From positions 23,700,564-23,764,563 of the forward strand of contig JAFMSR010000012.1 in NCBI GenBank assembly GCA_022818135.1: a DNA stretch of 64,000 bases, given 5' to 3'. How positions within the stretch are numbered: the first letter of the stretch is position 1; every line of letters starts with the position of its first letter. This DNA comes from Saxidomus purpurata (Eukaryota; Mollusca; Bivalvia; Venerida; Veneridae). Positions 56,150 to 64,000 of the stretch are shown here, piece by piece. Made by a program: the position numbers and the translations under genes. The notes below the pieces were generated by a model. That model searched no databases, was not told the DNA's origin, and was given only the letters and a program-made list of their open reading frames with translations.

Positions 56150-56700
56150 TTTAGCTCAACTGGCACGAAGTCACCAGGGTGAGCTATTAGGATCACCCAC
56201 CGTCCGGGGTCCGTCATGCTCCGTCCACTATTTCCTTCAAACGACATCTCCTCTGAAACCACTAAGACAATGTTGATGATACTTTGCAGGGATGTTCCTT
56301 GCATGAAGGTCTATCAAAATTGTTTAGAGAATTTAATTCCATGCAGAACTCTGGTTGCTATTGCAACAAATAGGAAAAACTTCTTCCCTGAAACAATAAG
56401 GTCAAGAGCTTAGATATTTAGCATGTGGCATTTACTAGTGGACTTCTACCAAGATTGTTCAAAATATGACCCCAGGGTCAAAATTGGCCCCGCCCGGTGG
56501 GTCACTTGGTTTAACATTGGCCTATATAGGAAAAACTTAAAAAATCTTCTTCTCTGAACCGTAAGGCCTAGAGATTAGATAAATGGCATGTAGAAATGCC
56601 TAGTGGACCTTTACCAAGATTGTTCAGATTATGACTCCCAGGTCAAAATTGACATCTCCAGGGGTCACATAATTTTACATAGGCTTATACAGGAGTGATG
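56150..56700. repeat. Bivalve AGCTCA...-type repeat with internal ~165-bp duplication
   Basis: Starts TAGCTCAACTGGCACGAAGT and CACCAGGGTGAGCTATTAGG. Two internal units share CTTCT(C/T)TGAA, ACCAAGATTGTTCA and CCAGGTCAAAATTG at a distance of about 165 bases. Such repeats are abundant in bivalve genomes. The right end runs into homopolymer junk. Confidence 0.55.
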
Positions 56701-56703
56701 AGA

Positions 56704-56813
56704 GGGGGGGGGGAAAAAAAAAAAATAAAATAAATTATTTTTTTTTTTTTTTTTTTATTTTAATTTTTTTTTTTTTTTTAATAAAAAAAAAATTTTTTTT
56801 TTTTTTATTTTTT

Positions 56814-56846
<33 letters not shown>

Positions 56847-56875
56847 TTAGGGGGGGGGGGGGGGGGTTTTTTGGG

Positions 56876-56922
<47 letters not shown>

Positions 56923-56990
56923 GTGGGGGGAAAATTTTTTTTTGGGGGGGGGGGGGGGGGGTTTTTTTTTTTTTTTTTTTTTTTTTAGGG

Positions 56991-57022
<32 letters not shown>

Positions 57023-57160
57023 AATATTTATTTTTTTTTTTTTTTTTTTTTTTTTTTTGTTTTATTTTTTTTTTTTTTTTTAAAAAAAAATTTTTTTTTT
57101 TTTAAAAGGGGAGGGGGGGGGGGGGATATGGGATATTTTTTTTTTTTTTTTTTTTTAGGG
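56704..57160. repeat. Largest homopolymer block (T, G, A runs)
   Basis: About 450 bases consisting almost wholly of pure T, G and A runs. Not a known repeat type; most likely consensus failure in the assembly. All frames within are poly-Phe, poly-Gly or poly-Lys artefacts. Confidence 0.8.
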
Positions 57161-57289
57161 AGTGTAGAGCAAAGGAAACAGTTCAGACAGGTTGCTAATG
57201 GGTCGCACCCCATATGCAACAAAGAAGCCCACATGCAATCTCTGTACTCGTAAACTCACCCCAACAACGTCCCTTTAGTTGGAGTGGAC

Positions 57290-57338
57290 AGAGAGACAGA
57301 CGGACGGACGGACGGACGGACGGACGGACGGACGGACG

Positions 57339-57374
<36 letters not shown>

Positions 57375-57425
57375 GGAAACCTAAATCCAGTATACTCCCC
57401 TTACACTTTGTGTTAAGGGGTATAA
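57290..57425. repeat. (GGAC)n and (CAGA)n tracts at a repeat end
   Basis: (GGAC) about 11 times at 57298-57341, (CAGA) about 8 times at 57344-57375, then TCCCCTTACACTTTGTGTTA and AGGGGTATAATA, the same kind of end as at 54240-54275. Confidence 0.85.
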
Positions 57426-57849
57426 TAAAAGTAAATCAAATGTTGTTCATAGTGTCTGAAGAATGTGTTAGGTAAACTGCACGAACTAGTCTTTGTATCA
57501 CATGCGTTGACTGTCATCTGTCAAGGATAAATGTGAATGTATGGCTCATGTTACAAATGGTCCACTTATTCAATAGTTTTAAATGGGTTTATGAGATAAC
57601 TTGCTTCATTCTGAAAACTGTACAATAGGTGCACGTAAGTACTTTATTAACTTAGTGGGTTTTTTAAGATTTATTAGTTAATTTCTCTCATTGGATAATT
57701 GTTTGTGTTTTCATTTGAAAAGCAAAAGAGAAGTAATTTTCGAAGTCTTTTAAAATTTATTTGTTAGACACACTTTTTTCCTATGACTTTATTAAATGTG
57801 TTGATATCGTGCACGAAATTGAGTCGAGCATGGATATAGTTTTATAATC

Positions 57850-57999
57850 ACGGGGCCTGATACTTTTACAGATTTGTCAAACCATCTATTTGTATTTTGT
57901 TTAGATTTTCTATGAAATGTATACTCTTATTTTGCGGTAACATGTAACCAGAGTTAAATAAAAAGATGTTCTGTTCTGTTCTGTTCTGTTCTGTTCTGT
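57850..57999 (+). mobile_element. Non-LTR 3' end with (TTCTG)n tail
   Basis: GTTAAATAAAAAGATG followed by five TTCTG units (57969-57999). The polyadenylation hexamer plus tandem tail indicates a retroelement 3' terminus; the body upstream is too decayed to classify. Confidence 0.45.
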
Positions 58000-58500
58000 A
58001 TCATGCTGATGTCAAGTATGATAAGCAGACGATCACACTTTTACTTCTTAAGTGGATCACATTTGATAATAAAAATGTTTTACAACTAGTTAACTCTTCA
58101 TGGAGTCACTGTTTTGTAAAATGTTCACCTTCTCTAGTTACACTTGAGTTTATCTCCTTTAATGGTAAAAGTTTTATAAATTTTCTTAAAATTAATTCGC
58201 TCTAAAATAAGTAGTTCTGATATTTCTTTCTAACTTGATTATAAGTGATGATTAACCTTATTATCTATCCTAGTAGAACTGGAGCTACTGTCTTTAAGTC
58301 TAATGAATACTTTATGTATGCTGCCATTGTTAAGGGAAACATTGGTTGAAAATCTGAAACAGTTTGTAGTTTTGTACTGTTGATTGCAAAGCAAGTTCTA
58401 ACAACTTACATCATTTCTACCGAGACTCACTCAAATTGGATTCATTCACTAAAGAAGAGAGTGGCAAGTATTTTGTCTTTCCTACGGACACTACCCTACA
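58000..58500. other. Intergenic, nothing recognised
   Basis: AT-rich sequence between a retroelement tail and a tRNA-like element. Confidence 0.4.
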
Positions 58501-58504
58501 TGAC

Positions 58505-58572
58505 ACCGTTTGGAATTGAACCCGGGTCTCTCCGATCCTTAGGCGGCGCGCTACCACTGTGCCAGCGGCTTT
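58505..58572 (-). repeat. tRNA-like element with good A and B boxes
   Basis: Minus strand: TGGCACAGTGGTAGCGCG (A box) and CCGGGTTCAATTCC (B box), spaced as in a tRNA. The 5' GCCGCTG has no complement after the T-arm (AAACGGTG follows), so the cloverleaf does not close. Best read as a SINE head; a degenerate tRNA is the alternative. Confidence 0.5.
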
Positions 58573-59012
58573 ACAGTAGATGATATCTGAAATTCAAATA
58601 TTCTAAGAGGTTTTTCTACGTTTCCGTACTTAACTGCATTGAATTTCCTAATCTATAAACTGCTAACATTTCCCAAGGCCCCACTGACCTCTTTGCAAAC
58701 TGATTCGATTTAATCGTCTTGACATATATTTTTGTTTGACTTGTCTATTTATCTTACACCCTTAAGATTAGCATTGTGTATCTAGATAGGGTTTAATAAA
58801 TTATGCAGTTTGTATCTGATGTTTTTCTTTTAAACATCTACGGAGACATTGTACATATTAACGCGTGGTTAATATTATATGGTATTAAGGAGCGATTTGA
58901 TATTGGTCCAGACCTGGCTATGATTGCCAAAAGAAAAAAGGCCAATATCAAATCAATCATTTAATGACAATTCTATTAAATGACTAATCAAACCAAAAAT
59001 GATTTTTTCTAT

Positions 59013-59230
59013 ATACAGTAGAATTCCGCATAACGACCACGCCGAAAATACGACTACGCCGCTATTACGACCATTACTTTAAAGACCCAACTGATTTTAT
59101 TATATATTGTATTGGTCGTTCATTCCAGTAAAGCGACCACCCCGCTATTCCACTAAAGCGACCATCGTATCTTGTCACTAATAAACGATTTATACTGTTT
59201 TATTATCCGCCAAAGCGACCTCAGCATTTA
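59013..59230. mobile_element. Pogo/Tigger-like terminal region
   Basis: TACAGTAGAATTCCGCATAA, then CGACCACGCC, TACGACTACGCCGC, TACGACCATT and several AAGCGACCA(C/T) motifs. This is the diagnostic pattern of pogo/Tigger ends (CAGT..AACGACC). Only the end is present. Confidence 0.65.
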
Positions 59231-59608
59231 TCCCTGTCTAGCGCCTCCGATCATTACCACTGTATTCTATCCTGCCGCGCACCTCGAGATGTTATCTACA
59301 CACACGTTTGTTGATTATGTCAATTACATGGCGTAGGGTGTGATATACAGTAATTTCAATTCATTGCATGAAACGTTAATTGGATAACAAAAGGATGTAA
59401 ATACAACAACAACAACAACAACAACAACAATATAGTTTATTGCATTAAACATTACACAATGCTTATAGCAAAAACACTATAATAGACAAGTACAGGCTTG
59501 GTAGTTAACATTTTCAAGATGAGTAAAATGTTATAAGTTTTAGTTTCTTATTTTGTTTGCATGGTAAAGAAATTTGGACAAATTTATTAATACAGTTTTA
59601 GAATTTTT

Positions 59609-60598
59609 TTATAAAAGATTCGAAAGCTTTTGTAAAGTTGGCCACGTATAATAATATTTCTTTAAATATTTCTGTCGAAGATTTCTGAAGTTTGAACAAA
59701 TCAAAAGATGATGAAATTCATTTTCTATCATATTTGAGCTACATTGTATGCATTTTCTTTCAATTCTTGGTATATTTATATGCCGACCTATTTCAATAGC
59801 AAGATCATGTGCAGAGATTCTAAATTTAGTTAAAGATATTCTATACCTTTTATCTTGTATAATATCCAAGTACGGTTCAAAAGTAAAAGAATGTTTAAAT
59901 AGACTGTATGTTTCTAAACGGGGTGAATTATTTATTGCAGAGTACCAATATTGATGATATATATCTAAAATTCTTTGTTTTATTACGTTATAATTTAACA
60001 ACATATTAAACTGATTTTGCCACAAATACGTTAGTCCTGCCTGATCTAATATACATTTAACCTGATAAGCCCAATTATTTTGGTTATATATATTTCCACT
60101 GTCGACATCAGTCTTTAACATATAATACGTTTTAAATAATAAACTTGTATCTTTTTGCTGTAAAAGTTTAAGCCAATATTTTACTATCATAAGTTTTCTG
60201 TATATGTGCATAGGAATTCTTCCTAATTCTCCGTAAATTGCATCGAGACTGGTTGAATTTCTTACATGTAGAAGTTTACGACAAAATTTGGAATGAACAT
60301 TTTCAACATCAGGACTTTTATGATACCCCCAAATTTCAGCCGAATAGTTCAATACGGGAGCTACAAGTGAGTCAAACAATTTTAACTTTTGTGAAACGGG
60401 CAGTTCTAATTGATTATTTACAATAAACAAATTGTGCATAGAGAAGGACGCATGTTGTGCAACTTTATTTTGAGTGCGACTCCAGTTTCCATTTTTATAT
60501 AAATGAACACCAAGATATTTAAAAGTTGTTACAACTTCTATACGTGCATTGTAAAGATAAAATTCGTTAGATGTATGGCGCCCGTTTTCGAAGATCAT
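59609..60598 (-). pseudogene. C-terminal part of the LINE polyprotein
   Basis: 329 codons after the nonsense change. They cover the RT thumb (FKYLGVHL), the conserved ELPVSQKLKLFDSLVAPVLN and YSAEIWGY region, and a Cys-x2-Cys ... His-x4-Cys motif near the end. Related in layout to the C-terminus of the ORF at 47618 but clearly a different subfamily. Confidence 0.8.
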
Positions 60599-60604
60599 AA
60601 TTTT

Positions 60605-61390
60605 TTATTTGTTTGTATTTAAACGTAACCCCCATGTATTACTGTAAGTTTCTATGTCGTTCAACATCAACTGAAGCGATAATGCATCATGTGCAAATAC
60701 CACCGCATCATCGGCAAATAATAAAAGAAATATTTGTACATCATTAATATGGAATACACCGTTAATATTACTATTTATGTTATTAATAATATCATTTAGG
60801 AAAAATAAACATAATAAACTACTAGACGAATCCCCCTGTTTAACCCCTATATTTGAACTTATGAATTGTGAGTTCTCTGATTTGTACCGCACACAGAACT
60901 AACAACTTCATACATTGATTTAATAGCTTTTATAAATTTTGAACTTATGTTTTCCTGCATCAGTTTATTCCAGAGATGTATCCTGTTAATTTTATCAAAC
61001 ATTTTTTCCCAGTCTAAAAATGCAACGTACAGTTTTCTTTTATTAGCTAGAGTTTTAGAGATTAAGGCATGTAAAATGAAGATACAATCAACTGTAGACT
61101 TGCCCTGTTGGAAACCAAATTGGTTATCTATGAGTTTTTCATGTTTATCGGCCCATTTTGTGAGACGAGTAACGAGAAGTCTGGAGTATATTTTAGACAA
61201 AATATTGTTTAATGTTATACCTCTATAATTTTTAGCCTCATCGGGATTACCACCTTTAAATATGGGGACAATAATTCCTTCCCCCCACGTTGTAGGGAAT
61301 AAACCATCATTTAATATTTTATTGTACAGTTTAACAAGGAAATGGGATATAATATCGAGAGAATTTTTAAAAATCTCAGAAATAAAATAA
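60605..61390 (-). pseudogene. Reverse transcriptase part of the LINE
   Basis: Carries fingers and palm motifs, with catalytic Asp in LDWEKMFDKIN and FADD. A one-base change near 60875 shifts the frame between SVCGT and the following SENSQFISSNIGVKQGD, and the TAA at about 60603 separates this part from the C-terminal one. Confidence 0.8.
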
Positions 61391-61439
61391 AAGGTAAGAA
61401 TTAATAAACGTATGCAATTAAGGTACAGTATCATTTGAT

Positions 61440-62180
61440 GACCGCCGATTCATTGTAAACTTGAGAAATAAAGGACCAAACTGCAGACTAATTTGCACAT
61501 GTACAATATGTGTGTACACATTTGAGTTTTGTCATTGTCTTCAGTTATTATGATGATCTGCACCTGGGCAATTAATTCGCGAGTAAATCAAAATATTTTT
61601 GCTTGGTCTATTCCAATTCACTTAATTTTACTTCACAAGAATAAAAAATAAAATGTTTCATTAATCTAACACTCTCGTTTCTGTTAAGGCTGATCAATTA
61701 CATGTAAACTATAATTTTCATTTGCAGTAACTTGTCACTCGTTAGAAACAGACAGTAACATGTAGATCTGCAAATAAAAACTGCTCTAAAGTATCCATTT
61801 TTGATATAAACATATTGATGTGGATATTCAATTTCTTTCTTGGGCAATTTTATATCCTCCAAAATGGGTTTTCAGGCAGAAATTGATGAAAAGTTTATTT
61901 TCGTTTCTGTCATCAAATCCCATAGGCTGTTTTTTTCTGATCTCAACAAATTTCAAGCTGGCGAGAGTTTTCTTTTTCGAGAAACTGAACATCTCAACGT
62001 ATAAGCCAATCGGAATGCTCTGATTTCTCAACATTCAATCTTTTATTGGACCGGTCTAATAAGTGAGACTGGCCCTAAATTTTATTATTTTAAGTTATCT
62101 CTCCCTATTTTATTACGTCTGAATTTTATTGAATATTAGAGCTTATAAACAATACAACGTTGTTATGTAAGAATTTTTTT
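61440..62180. other. Upstream region of the transporter exon
   Basis: Between a LINE and the first coding exon at 62191. AGCCAATCGG at about 62004 and ATTGGACC at about 62045 (CCAAT on the minus strand) are candidate promoter boxes. A 68-codon frame on each strand (61820-62034) has no gene features. The sequence just before 62190 is a polypyrimidine tract and acceptor. Confidence 0.35.
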
Positions 62181-62190
62181 TTATTGCAGA

Positions 62191-62395
62191 ATGTCTGTAC
62201 ATCAAAAACACGATGACGTTGACAGAGGACGAGCTTGGCTGGTACTTGCCGCCGTGTATTCAGCCGTTATTTTTCTATGCACGATACTTTACATGAATGG
62301 CCTTTATTTAGCTGTGCTTGTTGAGCAATATGACGAAGACCTCACGAAAACCTCGATGATCGGAGCTCTAAATTCAGCACTTCTTTGCTTGCTCG
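62191..62395 (+). CDS. First coding exon of a monocarboxylate-transporter-like protein (MFS, SLC16 type)
   Basis: The acceptor TTTTTATTGCAG ends at 62189 and the ATG follows one base later, so a 5' untranslated exon lies upstream. The exon encodes 68 residues to a donor at 62396 (CTCG/GTTGGC), phase 1. The short polar N-terminus is followed by DRGRAWLVLAAVYSAVIFLC, matching the N-terminal signature of monocarboxylate transporters (D-G-G-W-G-W-x-V) with two substitutions. Then come NGLYLAVLVEQYDEDLTKTS and MIGALNSALLCLLG, matching the loop and TM2 (S-x-T-x-x-I-G-S). TM1 is about 16-36 and TM2 begins near 57. The protein would sit in the plasma membrane and move small carboxylates or related solutes; substrate unknown. 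Later exons are not resolved in the remaining 1.6 kb. Confidence 0.72.
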
Positions 62396-62429
62396 GTTGG
62401 CATTTTACAGTATATATTGTTTAATTCTT

Positions 62430-63440
62430 AAGACAGAGAAAGGCAAAACAAAATGATGAATGAGGATGCCTAAAGTTGATTTTCTTCAAAACTAAAATTG
62501 AAAAGAAATCAGAGGATTTCATGTCTTGAGGGGTATCATATAGTTGCTGCTTTGTCCGCCCGTGCTGCAATCGTTACTGGGCTATTTCTCAGCAATTTCA
62601 GGTTGAAATTCAACGAAACTTCGTGTAAATGTACACTACCAAGGGGAGACGTGCATATTATCCGCGTGTTTCATTTCAATTATTTTCACAAAGTTATGGT
62701 CCTTGGATTACTGCTGTATTAAATATATAGAGCATCAATATTTTCCATGCTTCTGTAGGGAATTCAACGAAACTGCATGGCAACATTTAATACTAATATT
62801 AGATGCGTATATAACAAGCATTATTTAACACAGAGTAATAGCCCTTGTCTTTGCTGTGAATAATTCTTATCCGCTCCGGACCGATGATTTGTATTTTATC
62901 CCAGCATGGTGTGATTTACCTCCTTTAATTTTTTACTGCACATTATTTATCAGCACTCAGTGATTGGAGTTTGACACAATTCATGATAACCTTTACAGCT
63001 AAAAGAAGATTTGCATATTATAAGCATTTTCCAGCATGGTTACGAATTCCCTTTTGTGATTTTACTTCACAATATTTCTCAGCACTCAGTGATTGGATAT
63101 TTGGCATCATTTCATTGGAACTTTACCACTAAAGGAATATTGCCCATTATCAGCATGTTTCAGCATGTTTATAAATAACATTAATATTTTGTTAAAAACA
63201 AATTGAGAAAAAGGAAGACACAAGTCCATCATTGAATAACTATTCCTATTCCTTCCATTATTCTTAATTATCTCCCTTTATAAAAGTGTCTCTTCTATTA
63301 GCTACGTCATGTAATGATTTTGCTTCCATTCTTATGGTGGTGTGTTTCGGAGAGCATCAATCGTTTTCAACGATACTCTTGCTCTAGTATTGAATCACTT
63401 GTGACCTCCTTGTCACCTCTCGTTCTTTTAAGCTCACTTC
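62430..63440. other. Probable intron 1 of the transporter gene
   Basis: The plus frame at 62530-62630 contains VAALSARAAIVTGLFLSNF, faintly like the next transporter helix, but its phase and splice sites do not fit the first exon. Two similar ~115-base segments share TTTTACT(G/T)CACA, ATCAGCACTCAGTGATTGGA and ACCTTTAC at about 62930-63000 and 63060-63125. Confidence 0.35.
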
Positions 63441-64000
63441 AGCTGAACGCTTCAATGATTTATTAGTATGGGTGGGTTGTCCGGTGTCCATCATCCATCG
63501 CCATTGTCAACATTTCACTTCAAGCTCTTCATCTCTGAAACTACACGTGAGATTTTAACCAAACTTGCTCGGTAGCATCCTTAAATTGACTCATTTTCAT
63601 TTTTTTTTTAAATTTTCCAGTCCGTTGCACACATAAGTCACTGTAAGTAAAAAGGGAAATATCTTTGAACGGCTTAATTTTAGGAATGTTACCAAAATGG
63701 CTCTATGACGTCCTTCTATTCTCCCCTTTTCATAATTTTTAAATGTTCGTGGTCTGCTGGACTTAGGGATCAGTGTTATTAAAACAGAAAAAAATCTTTA
63801 ATGTTTTTATTATTGATCAGTTGTAGGCAAGTCGTCAACAAACCTGTTCCATACCATCCTTGCATTGGCCTCTTTGATACATGCACTTGTAAAACAAAAT
63901 CGTTCGGTCTATACTGTACGCAGTGACCGCTGTTGCTAAAAATAGAAAAATCTTTAAACAGATTATTGCAGAAATGTCACAAAATTTCCCCAGAAGGATC
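63440..64000. repeat. Bivalve AGCTCAC...-type repeat, runs off the window
   Basis: AAGCTCACTTCAGCTGAACG, GTCCGGTGTCCATCATCCATCG, GTCAACATTTCACTTCAAG and ATCTCTGAAACTACACGTGA. This is the arrangement of the abundant bivalve repeats also represented at 56150-56700. Confidence 0.5.

Larger units (their letters stand above)
59402..61390 (-). mobile_element. Nearly intact 5'-truncated LINE with (TTG)n tail
   Basis: Three consecutive frames make one ORF: 61390-60875 (FKGGNPDEAKNYRGITLNN; FGFQQGKST; YVAFLDWEKMFDKINR with the first catalytic Asp), 60892-60605 (GVKQGDSSSS; LLLFADDAVVF with the catalytic Asp pair), and 60598-59609 (TTFKYLGVHLYKNG; C-terminal CIQCSSNMIENEFHHLLIC). Only a one-base frameshift near 60875 and one stop codon (TAA at about 60603) break it. 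The 3' UTR ends GCAATAAACTATA and (TTG)n at 59402-59431. No endonuclease sequence; 5' truncation at about 61390. Confidence 0.85.

Noticed and set aside
56871..57253. Poly-Phe/Gly/Lys frames
   Set aside because: Produced by homopolymer runs.
58505..58572. Functional tRNA gene
   Set aside because: A and B boxes are good, but the acceptor stem has no complementary 3' strand.
62498..62722. Second exon of the transporter
   Set aside because: Weak resemblance to the next helix, but the phase does not follow the first exon and flanking splice sites do not fit.

Overview
The window looks like nuclear DNA of a marine bivalve mollusc, probably a heterodont clam. It is AT-rich and gene-poor, with GT-AG introns and AATAAA signals. 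It is full of repeat types common in bivalve genomes: units carrying TGACCTTTGACCT, GGAC/CAGA tracts near degraded MCC-type ends, a RUDI-like V-SINE, tRNA-derived SINE heads, and non-LTR elements ending in short tandem tails. The species cannot be named from sequence alone.

Layout. 0-27 kb: three dispersed paralogues of a small Trp/Gly/Ser-rich protein (3872-4231 +, 13826-14077 +, 26569-26883 +). They share an H-x3-C ... C-x2-C signature and each follows a splice acceptor, so they look like a tandem family of single-coding-exon genes. Between them lie an acidic gene fragment broken by homopolymer junk (8560-9660), MITEs, two LINE 3' ends, a GPCR-like relic (20.2-20.5 kb) and one intact rhodopsin-class GPCR on the minus strand (23960-25246).

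27.5-31 kb: a 26-bp minisatellite of about 3.5 kb. 31.0-38.6 kb: an eight-exon minus-strand gene that could be assembled completely. All introns are GT-AG, all phases agree, and the product is about 428 residues: signal peptide, divergent CUB-like domain, Thr-rich stalk, one membrane span and a Cys-rich cytoplasmic tail.

39-51 kb: a nested transposon complex. A decayed L1/Tx1-like LINE (minus, about 40.4-50.75 kb) is split by three separate insertions, each with a target-site duplication: a 5455-bp element flanked by TTAA, a 130-bp hAT-like MITE with an 8-bp duplication, and a 1344-bp foldback element with a 9-bp duplication. The 5.4-kb insertion itself carries a second LINE with an intact 703-residue reverse transcriptase ORF.

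51-64 kb: a V-SINE, a five-copy 145-bp array whose units carry DR1 nuclear-receptor motifs, long homopolymer blocks that are probably assembly errors, another LINE with only one frameshift and one nonsense change (59.4-61.4 kb), and the first coding exon of a monocarboxylate-transporter-like gene (62191-62395 +), which continues beyond what can be resolved.

No operon-like link exists between the cellular genes. The main candidate for something undescribed is the H-x3-C/C-x2-C small-protein family. The CUB-like membrane protein and the stacked insertions are next.
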